In this document: piece by piece, positions 6,139-10,679 of the stretch | Numbering within the stretch: position 1 is the stretch's first letter | Layout: each line of letters opens with the position of its first letter | Assembly: GCA_021790375.1 (NCBI GenBank) | Contig: JAJYEB010000034.1 | Location: 1 to 10,679, forward strand | Length of the DNA stretch: 10,679 nt | Direction: 5' to 3' | DNA from: Chloroflexota bacterium | GTDB taxonomy: Bacteria > Chloroflexota > Limnocylindria > Limnocylindrales > CSP1-4 | The notes under the pieces: model-generated | The model's database searches: none | What the model saw: only the letters and a program-made list of their open reading frames with translations | Told to the model about the DNA's origin: nothing | Program-made: the position numbers and the translations under genes

Positions 6139-6159
6139 GGGCCGGAATGATAGCGGCCC
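6139..6159 (-). promoter_or_regulatory. Promoter core of the molybdopterin oxidoreductase gene
   Basis: On the minus strand TATCAT (6152-6147) ends 8 bp before the ATG, giving a nearly leaderless mRNA. It sits between the arms of GGGCCG-N9-CGGCCC (6139-6144 and 6154-6159), a possible operator. The 18 bp at 6158-6141 match the promoter of the rhodanese-like gene at 16 positions. Confidence 0.5.
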
Positions 6160-6176
6160 CCGTGCAGGAGCCTGAG

Positions 6177-6231
6177 GGCAACCCGCCGGGCTACGCCTCA
6201 GCCCGAGTGGCAGCCCGCCGGGCTACGCCTC
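6177..6231. repeat. Two 23-bp direct repeats at the 3' end of the small repeat-protein gene
   Basis: Positions 6177-6199 and 6209-6231 match at 22 of 23 positions, with a 32-bp period and a core CCCGCCGGGCTACGCCTC. The second copy contains the stop codon (6223-6225) of the minus-strand gene, so its 3' end looks duplicated into the spacer. On the minus strand each copy can form the small hairpin AGCCC-GGC-GGGYT. Confidence 0.7.
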
Positions 6232-6609
6232 GTCGAGGCCCCGCACGATCGCCCGCATGATGACGCGGGCCGCCTCGGCGCTCTTCCCGCCGAGCCGCTG
6301 GCCCTCGTCCTGCGCCAGCGCCAGCCGGAGATCGCCCATCGCCCGGGCCAGGAAGGGCGTTCGCTGCAGATCACCGGCCGCGAATGCTTGCTCCAGCCGG
6401 TCCAGCACAAGGAGCGCGTTGTCGGTCGGATGGCCCCTGGCCGCGGCCAGTTCCCGGATGTCGGCGCGTGCCCGCTCGGCGGCGCCCGGGTGCCCGTCGG
6501 CGCCCGCCTGCCCGGCCGCATCCGGGTGCCCGTCGGCGCCCGCCTGCCCGGCCGCATCCAGGCGCCCGTCCGTGCGTGCCCGTTCCGCCGCGTCCCCCTC
6601 CGTCGCCAT
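6223..6609 (-). CDS. Hypothetical protein with N-terminal 12-residue repeats
   Basis: 128 residues; I do not recognise the family. The N-terminal part (6-53) is four 12-residue units of the pattern DAAxxAxADGxx, the middle two identical (DAAGQAGADGHP). The rest (about 54-128) looks helical and soluble: ALLVLDRLEQAFAAGDLQ, TPFLARAMGDLRLALAQDE, and AEAARVIMRAIVRGLDEA. No signal peptide, membrane segment or metal motif is visible. The ATG at 6609 lies 9 bp after the GNAT stop, with only a weak GACGAG before it, so the two genes are probably one transcript; a later start that skips the repeats is possible, since the helical core seems the likelier conserved part. The stop lies inside a duplicated 23-bp sequence. 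That it is a real gene rests on its position in the operon and on a frame consistent with its neighbours. Confidence 0.65.
   Translation of the reverse strand: MATEGDAAERARTDGRLDAAGQAGADGHPDAAGQAGADGHPGAAERARADIRELAAARGHPTDNALLVLDRLEQAFAAGDLQRTPFLARAMGDLRLALAQDEGQRLGGKSAEAARVIMRAIVRGLDEA
6451..6594 (-). repeat. Four 36-bp tandem units within the hypothetical protein gene
   Basis: Units lie at 6559-6594, 6523-6558, 6487-6522 and 6451-6486 in coding order. The two central 36-bp units are identical at every base; the outer two are diverged copies (DAAERARTDGRL and GAAERARADIRE). Perfect identity of the inner pair suggests recent duplication by slippage or unequal exchange. Confidence 0.8.
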
Positions 6610-6618
6610 CTCGTCGAC

Positions 6619-7317
6619 TCAGCGCCGTCCGTAGCGGAGCGGCTGGCCCCCGGCCGTGTCCCGGTCACCGTCCCGGCCCGTGTCGGCGCCGTCGTCCGGC
6701 CCCCCGGCGGCACCACGCGCCGTCCGCCCGCCCGGCACGCCACGCGGATGCAGCCTGCGCCAGTCGCTCTCCAGGATCCCCATGTGGATCTCGTCCCAGT
6801 ACGACCCGTCGCGCCAGACGGCTTCCCGGCTGCGGCCCTCGACGCGGAACCCGACCTTCTCGTAGGCCCGCACCGCGCGCGTGTTGAACTCGAACACGCT
6901 CAGGCCCACCCGGTGGAGGGTCAGCGCGTCGAAGGCGTGGGCGACCATCAGCTCCGTGGCCTCGGTGCCGTATCCGTGCCCCCAGCAATCGTGCTCGCCG
7001 ATGGTGATGTGGAAGAGGACGCTGCCGTTGTCGGGGTCGAGCGCGCTCAGCGTGGTGGTGCCGATCAGGCGGTCGCCCTCCGCCAGGTGGATGGCGTACG
7101 CGAACGCGTCGGGCGACAGGAGCCGCAACTGGAAGTACCGGCGCACCTCGTCGTCCGACACGGGTCCGACCTGGAACCGGGTGAGCCGCGCAACTTCCGG
7201 ATCGCGGTACCAGCGAAGGATTGCGGGGAACTGGTCGGAACGGTGCCGCCGGAGAAACACGCGGCGTCCGCGGATGGTGTCCGGGTGCCAGCGGGCGGGA
7301 TCGATGTCGAGGGCCAT
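6619..7317 (-). CDS. GNAT family N-acetyltransferase (RimJ/RimL-like)
   Basis: 232 residues. These enzymes transfer acetyl from acetyl-CoA to an amine, for example a protein N-terminus, an antibiotic or a small molecule. Visible marks: the RGRRVFLRRHRSDQFPAI opening (16-33), the acetyl-CoA loop HDCWGHGYGTEA (109-120, an R/QxxGxG variant with Trp-Gly-His-Gly-Tyr-Gly), TLHRVGLSVFEFNTRAVRAYEKVGFRVEGR (133-162) and YWDEIHMGIL (173-182), all as in the RimJ/RimL branch. Residues about 190-232 form a Gly/Arg/Asp-rich tail that is probably disordered. The ATG at 7317 is set by the family N-terminus and the -10 12 bp upstream; no SD is seen. It is divergent from the DNA ligase gene across 29 bp and leads into the small repeat-protein gene. 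The substrate is unknown. Confidence 0.88.
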   Translation of the reverse strand: MALDIDPARWHPDTIRGRRVFLRRHRSDQFPAILRWYRDPEVARLTRFQVGPVSDDEVRRYFQLRLLSPDAFAYAIHLAEGDRLIGTTTLSALDPDNGSVLFHITIGEHDCWGHGYGTEATELMVAHAFDALTLHRVGLSVFEFNTRAVRAYEKVGFRVEGRSREAVWRDGSYWDEIHMGILESDWRRLHPRGVPGGRTARGAAGGPDDGADTGRDGDRDTAGGQPLRYGRR

Positions 7318-7325
7318 CGGGAATC

Positions 7326-7341
7326 CGATGCTATACCATCG
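7326..7341. promoter_or_regulatory. Shared bidirectional extended -10 between the GNAT and ligase genes
   Basis: CGATGCTATACCATCG is a 16-bp palindrome but for one central pair. Read on the + strand it gives TGC-TATACC, an extended -10 whose hexamer (7332-7337) ends 9 bp before the ligase ATG. Read on the - strand the same bases give TGG-TATAGC (hexamer 7335-7330), 12 bp before the GNAT ATG. No -35 or SD is seen on either side of this 29-bp spacer. Confidence 0.6.
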
Positions 7342-7346
7342 CCGGC

Positions 7347-9095
7347 ATGCGCCGGTGGGCGGAGATGGCGTCCGGGGTGGCGGCCACGTCGCGGACCTCG
7401 GAGAAGGTGGCGAACCTCGCGGCGTACCTCCGGTCTCTCGACCCCGAGTCCCTCGAGGTCGCCTGCGTGTTCCTGACGGGGCGACCGTTTCCCGCGTCGG
7501 ATCCACGCTCGACCGGCGTCGGATGGGCCGCCGTCCAGGAAGCGGTCGAGCGCGCCGCCGGTGCCTCCCCCAGGGCCTTCGGCGAGGCCTACGATCGCTC
7601 CAGCGACCCGGGGCGGGCGGCGTTCGAGGTGCTGTCCGCGCGGGAGACCCGGGAGCGGGCCGCGACACGTGAGGCAGCGTCGATCGCGGACCGGGCGGCC
7701 GCCGACGAGCGTGCGCCAACCGGCCGATCGCCTGACACGGGCCCCAGCCTGCCCGAGGTCCAGGCCGCGTTCGCCTCGATCGTGGACGCGCGGCGCCCGG
7801 CGGCACGGGTGGACCGCCTCGTGGACCTCTTCGAGCGGCTCGATCCCCTGGCCGTGATGTACGTGGTGAAGGTCCTGAGCGGTGATCTCCGGATCGGGCT
7901 GCGCGGGGGCCTGCTCGAGTCGGCCATCGCCGATGCCTTCGATCGGCCGCTGGCGGACGTGCAGCGCGCGGTCATGGCCAGCGGGGACGTCGGGGAGGTC
8001 GCGCGGCTGGCACGGGACGACCGGCTCGGCGACGCGCGCCCCACGCTGTTCCGGCCGCTGCTCCCCATGCTCGCGTCCCCGGCGACCGACGCGGCGGAGA
8101 TCGTCGCCCGGCTGGGGACGCCGCTGTGGGCCGAGGACAAGTACGATGGCATCCGGGCACAGCTGCACAAGGCGGGCACGGACGTGCGGTTGTACAGCCG
8201 CGACCTGCACGACATCGGCGGGCAGTTTCCGGACGTCGTCGACTCGGCCAGGGAGATGGCGTGGGACGGCGTCCTGGACGGTGAGCTGCTGGCGATGGCC
8301 GAAGGCAGGATCCTGCCGTTCGCCCGGCTCCAGGCCCGGCTGGGACGCAAGGAGCCGGATGCGGAGGTGCTCGCCACGGTACCGGCCGGGTACGTCGCGT
8401 TCGACGTGATCGCGGCCGGTGGCGGTGAGCCCGCGGATGCCGGGACCGGCGCCGCCGACCCCTCGGCCCGCGTCACGCCCCTGCTCGAACGTCCTTTGTT
8501 GGAGCGGCGCGCCGTCCTCGAGGCCCTGCGGCTCCCCGGGCGGATCGTCGTCGGCCACCTGGAACATCCCGCGACCGCCGGGGAACTCGACGCGGCGTTC
8601 GACGCGGCGCGCGCCCGCGGCAACGAGGGGCTCGTGGTGAAGGATCCGGCGAGCGGGTACACACCCGGCCGGCGCGGTCTCGCCTGGCTCAAGCTCAAGA
8701 AGGCGCTGGCCACGCTCGACTGCGTGGTGGTCGGGGTGGAGCTGGGACACGGCAGGCGCCACGGCGTCCTGTCGGACTACACCTTCGCCGTGAGGGACGA
8801 CCGGCCGGGACACGAGGGCGAGCTGGTGACGGTGGGCAAGGCATACAGCGGGCTGACCGACGCCGAGATCGCCGACATGACGCGCTGGTTCGAGGCGCAC
8901 ACGCTGCAGCGCCACGGACGCTACCGGCTGGTGGAGCCGAGCGTGGTGGTCGAGGTGGCCTTCGACCGCGTCCAGCGCTCGGCGCGGCACGCGTCGGGGT
9001 ATGCGATGCGGTTCCCCCGGATCGCGCGGCTGCGGCCCGACAAGCGGCCGGCAGAGGCCGATGCGCTCTCGTCGGTGGCGGCGCTGGCGAGCTGA
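7347..9095 (+). CDS. lig: ATP-dependent DNA ligase
   Basis: 582 residues, the size of archaeal or LigB-type ligases with DNA-binding, adenylation and OB domains. It seals nicks through an enzyme-AMP intermediate. The nucleophile is Lys265 in EDKYDGIR (motif I). Then come LYSRDLHDIGGQFPD, LDGELLAM (310-317, motif III), EGLVVKD (427-433, motif IV) and WLKLKK (447-452, motif V), with the C-terminal VVVEVAFDRVQRS...RFPRIARLRPDK. Residues 1-240 match the helical DNA-binding part (SEKVANLAAYL; YVVKVLSGDLRIGLRGGLLESAIADAF). A Gly/Ala-rich insert lies at about 357-375. The ATG at 7347 is favoured because the extended -10 leaves no room for a start further upstream; 7365 is a less likely alternative. 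Bacteria usually also carry an NAD-dependent LigA, so this is probably an accessory or repair ligase; no Ku or exonuclease gene adjoins it. Confidence 0.93.
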   Translation: MRRWAEMASGVAATSRTSEKVANLAAYLRSLDPESLEVACVFLTGRPFPASDPRSTGVGWAAVQEAVERAAGASPRAFGEAYDRSSDPGRAAFEVLSARETRERAATREAASIADRAAADERAPTGRSPDTGPSLPEVQAAFASIVDARRPAARVDRLVDLFERLDPLAVMYVVKVLSGDLRIGLRGGLLESAIADAFDRPLADVQRAVMASGDVGEVARLARDDRLGDARPTLFRPLLPMLASPATDAAEIVARLGTPLWAEDKYDGIRAQLHKAGTDVRLYSRDLHDIGGQFPDVVDSAREMAWDGVLDGELLAMAEGRILPFARLQARLGRKEPDAEVLATVPAGYVAFDVIAAGGGEPADAGTGAADPSARVTPLLERPLLERRAVLEALRLPGRIVVGHLEHPATAGELDAAFDAARARGNEGLVVKDPASGYTPGRRGLAWLKLKKALATLDCVVVGVELGHGRRHGVLSDYTFAVRDDRPGHEGELVTVGKAYSGLTDAEIADMTRWFEAHTLQRHGRYRLVEPSVVVEVAFDRVQRSARHASGYAMRFPRIARLRPDKRPAEADALSSVAALAS

Positions 9096-9105
9096 CGCTG
9101 CAGCG
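9096..9105. other. 10-bp palindrome after the ligase stop
   Basis: CGCTGCAGCG follows directly after the TGA of the ligase gene. It is a perfect palindrome but has no loop or T-tract, so a terminator role is doubtful. Confidence 0.25.
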
Positions 9106-9134
9106 AGGTGGTTCCCCCCGGCCGCACGTTCCAG

Positions 9135-9140
9135 CATACT
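9135..9140 (+). promoter_or_regulatory. -10-like element upstream of the duplicated-domain protein gene
   Basis: CATACT ends 6 bp before the ATG at 9147, the same spacing as for the flavin reductase gene. There is no SD, suggesting a leaderless mRNA separate from the ligase transcript. A TTCCCC at 9112-9117 is a poor -35 candidate. Confidence 0.45.
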
Positions 9141-9146
9141 CACGGC

Positions 9147-9722
9147 ATGGAGCACCTCGTCTTCAACTACGGCGAGCCACGACCCCAGTTCGACCCCGGC
9201 CTGGGGGTAGTCAGACCGCGACAGCTAGTCCTGTACACCGACGTGTTCGTGGTCCACGGAACGCTCCAGACGTCCGCGCGCCGGCTGTCCGATGCGCTCA
9301 ACGTACCGGGCGAGCCGTTCCTGGTGCTGGAGGACGTGACGTTCGACGAACACGGCACGGGCGCCGCTGTGGAGCATGCCGCGTACGCCCAGGTCAACCT
9401 GTCGACCGTGCTCTTCGCCTACGAGCCCGGCGACCAGGCAAGCACGCCGCCCGAGCTTCGCACCATCAAGGTCACGCAGTCCGCGCTGGTCCGGGTCCCG
9501 CCGTTCCAGGTGATCGGCGACATCCATCTCCTCCCCGAGCGCGAGCTGCGGCAGGCGCTCCAGGAGCTGCTCGGCAGGTTCGTGCCGATGACGGACGCGA
9601 CGTTCTGGTCCGAGCCCCTCGGCGTGCCGCGCACCGAGGTGTCGATGATCGCGTTCAACCACGCGCGGTCGCAGATCCTGGCTCCGTACGACGGCGAGGG
9701 GACCGCCGGGGCCGCTCACTGA
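9147..9722 (+). CDS. Protein of unknown function with two similar halves
   Basis: 191 residues; no function can be given. It may belong with small uncharacterised bacterial proteins annotated only by DUF numbers (DUF6812 comes to mind, from memory and unverified). The sequence reads as two related units. Unit A is about 28-93: VLYTDVFVVHGTL, a short helical stretch RRLSDALN, FLVLEDVTF, then QVNLSTVLFAYE. Unit B is about 107-173: SALVRVPPFQVIGDIHL, RELRQALQELLGRF, FVPMTDATF, then TEVSMIAFNHA. Strand-rich units of this type suggest a small beta-barrel. There are no cysteines, no signal peptide and no membrane segment. The ATG at 9147 is preferred over a GTG at 9108 because a -10-like CATACT lies between them. 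It follows the ligase by 51 bp and is convergent with the rhodanese-like gene. Confidence 0.75.
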   Translation: MEHLVFNYGEPRPQFDPGLGVVRPRQLVLYTDVFVVHGTLQTSARRLSDALNVPGEPFLVLEDVTFDEHGTGAAVEHAAYAQVNLSTVLFAYEPGDQASTPPELRTIKVTQSALVRVPPFQVIGDIHLLPERELRQALQELLGRFVPMTDATFWSEPLGVPRTEVSMIAFNHARSQILAPYDGEGTAGAAH

Positions 9723-9749
9723 GACCGTCGGCAGCCCGGGGGGACCTCC

Positions 9750-10592
9750 TCAGCGGTTGACCGGCAGGTCCATCCGGGCACCCCACTCCGCCCATCCCGC
9801 GTCGTAGACGGCGACGTCCGCGTACCCGAGGAGCGCGAGCGCCAGCGCGACCTTCGCGGCGCCGATCCCGCTCCCGTCGTAGACCACGATCCGGCGGTTC
9901 CTGGAGACACCCGCCCGCGCGAACACGTGCGCCAGTCGATCGGGCGGCAGGAAGTGCTGGCCGTCGCCCTCGGTGAGCAGCACCGCCGGAACGTTCACCG
10001 CGCCGGGGAGACGCCCGAGGCGGGTCGAATCGCCCTGCTGCCCGGCGAAATCCGCGGGGCTCCGGGCGTCGATCACCTCCACCTCGCTCGATCCCACCAG
10101 GGCCCGCACATCCGAGGTTGACAGCCGGCGCCGGGGATCGAGTCTGGGGGTGAACGTCGATGCCTCCGGTGGCCGCTGCGCGGTGGTCGACGGGCGGCCG
10201 CTGGCGACCCAGGCCGGCCATCCCCCGTCGAGCACCCGGGCCGAGTCGAATCCATACGTCTGCAGGCTCCACCAGACCCGGCTGGCGTACAGCGAGCCGG
10301 TGTCGTCGTAGCAGATGACCGTGGTGCCGTCCCCGACGCCTGCGCGCGACATCGCCGCGGCGAACCGGTCCGGGCGCGCCAGCTGCAGGGGGGTCGGGTC
10401 GTCCGGGTCGATCAGGTCGTTCTTCCAGTCGACGAAGACGGCGCCCGGGATGTGCCCCTCCGCGAAGAGGCGGTGGGCGGATTCGTCCGCGCGCCAGCGG
10501 CAGTCGAGGATGCGCGCCGACGAGCGCGGGATCTGTTCGGCGACCCAGTCGACGGTGGCGAGCAGCTCCGGTCGGGCGAAGGCTGGGGGCAT
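9750..10592 (-). CDS. Tandem-rhodanese sulfurtransferase-like protein with Asp at the catalytic Cys position
   Basis: 280 residues in two rhodanese domains, the layout of thiosulfate or 3-mercaptopyruvate sulfurtransferases. Domain 1 (about 8-135) has ILDCRW, GHIPGAVFVDWKNDL, VICYDDTGSLYASRVWWSL and VLDGGWPAW. Domain 2 (about 155-280) has VIDARSPADFAG, GRLPGAVNVPA, VVYDGSGIGAAKVALALALLGY and VYDAGWAEWG. In active enzymes the domain 2 loop begins with the persulfide-forming Cys (CGSGVTA and similar); here that residue is Asp239 (codon GAC on the - strand, 9878-9876), and the rest of the loop also differs. Ordinary sulfur transfer is therefore doubtful; a binding, regulatory or different catalytic role is possible. 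Cytosolic. The ATG at 10592 lies 7 bp after a TATCAT box and has no SD. It is convergent with the duplicated-domain gene and divergent from the partial gene at 10613. Confidence 0.9.
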   Translation of the reverse strand: MPPAFARPELLATVDWVAEQIPRSSARILDCRWRADESAHRLFAEGHIPGAVFVDWKNDLIDPDDPTPLQLARPDRFAAAMSRAGVGDGTTVICYDDTGSLYASRVWWSLQTYGFDSARVLDGGWPAWVASGRPSTTAQRPPEASTFTPRLDPRRRLSTSDVRALVGSSEVEVIDARSPADFAGQQGDSTRLGRLPGAVNVPAVLLTEGDGQHFLPPDRLAHVFARAGVSRNRRIVVYDGSGIGAAKVALALALLGYADVAVYDAGWAEWGARMDLPVNR

Positions 10593-10593
10593 C

Positions 10594-10611
10594 GCCGGTA
10601 TGATAGCCGCC
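10594..10611. promoter_or_regulatory. Shared bidirectional -10 between the rhodanese-like gene and the partial gene
   Basis: In the 20-bp spacer, TATGATA reads as TATGAT on the + strand (10599-10604), 8 bp before the ATG at 10613. On the - strand it reads as TATCAT (10605-10600), 7 bp before the ATG at 10592. Neither side has an SD. The 18 bp here match the oxidoreductase promoter at 16 positions. Confidence 0.55.
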
Positions 10612-10612
10612 G

Positions 10613-10679
10613 ATGGACCGGCCGCGACCCGACGAACAGGCGAGGGTCGACGCGGCGCGGGCGGAGTTGCCGGCCGTCG
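10613..10679 (+). CDS. Partial gene, first 22 codons, cut by the window end
   Basis: An ATG at 10613 opens a frame that runs to the end of the window: M-D-R-P-R-P-D-E-Q-A-R-V-D-A-A-R-A-E-L-P-A-V. It is charged and soluble-looking, with no signal peptide, and too short to identify. Support for a real gene comes from its place divergent to the rhodanese-like gene and from the TATGAT box 8 bp before the start, the same layout as other leaderless-type starts here. A later in-frame start cannot be excluded. Confidence 0.5.
   Translation, partial: MDRPRPDEQARVDAARAELPAV

Noticed and set aside
6451..6594. The 36-bp repeats as a CRISPR array or regulatory iterons
   Set aside because: They are contiguous without spacers and in frame with a coding sequence, so a coding tandem repeat explains them.
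7221..7346. N-terminal extension of the ligase back to 7221
   Set aside because: It would overlap the GNAT gene and the shared promoter, and its composition is unlike the ligase N-terminus.
7065..9155. A 696-codon minus-strand open frame opposite the ligase gene
   Set aside because: Antisense shadow of the ligase, which has all nucleotidyltransferase motifs on the + strand.

Overview
The window is a GC-rich (roughly 70%), gene-dense bacterial chromosomal segment with eleven complete protein genes and the first 22 codons of a twelfth. Spacers are short except for one of about 456 bp. No rRNA, tRNA, CRISPR array, insertion sequence or phage gene was seen. Composition, the single-domain cytosolic sulfite-oxidase-like enzyme, the MscL with a Cys4 tail and the ATP-dependent ligase suit a high-GC Chloroflexota lineage or an actinobacterium-like organism; this placement is inference with low confidence.

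Region 1 (76-3920, + strand) looks catabolic: a flavin reductase, an alpha/beta hydrolase, a crotonase-family enoyl-CoA hydratase (ATGA overlap with the hydrolase), then a thiolase with its own promoter and Shine-Dalgarno (SD) site. The set suits degradation of an aromatic or fatty acid to CoA esters, ending in thiolytic release of acetyl-CoA. The substrate cannot be read from the sequence.

Region 2 (3921-5397) opens with the long spacer, which holds two near-identical 20-bp operator-like elements. An A-type Fe-S carrier gene with a good promoter and a strong hairpin terminator follows, then mscL, which starts at GTG and encodes a C-terminal CxxC...CxxC tail.

Region 3 (5536-7317, - strand) has a GNAT acetyltransferase, a small repeat-bearing protein of unknown function 9 bp behind it, and a cytosolic molybdopterin oxidoreductase of the sulfite-oxidase fold with its own promoter.

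Region 4 (7347-10679) has an ATP-dependent DNA ligase divergent from the GNAT gene, an unrecognised protein with an internal duplication, a tandem-rhodanese protein on the - strand whose usual catalytic Cys is Asp, and a divergent partial gene.

The most striking pattern is in the promoters. Seven starts have a -10-like hexamer only 6-12 bp upstream and no SD, suggesting leaderless or nearly leaderless mRNAs. Three genes with -10 elements farther away (thiolase, Fe-S carrier, mscL) and the overlapping hydratase gene have good SDs. Two divergent gene pairs share one quasi-symmetric -10 read in both directions. The two sulfur-related genes share almost the same 18-bp promoter core.
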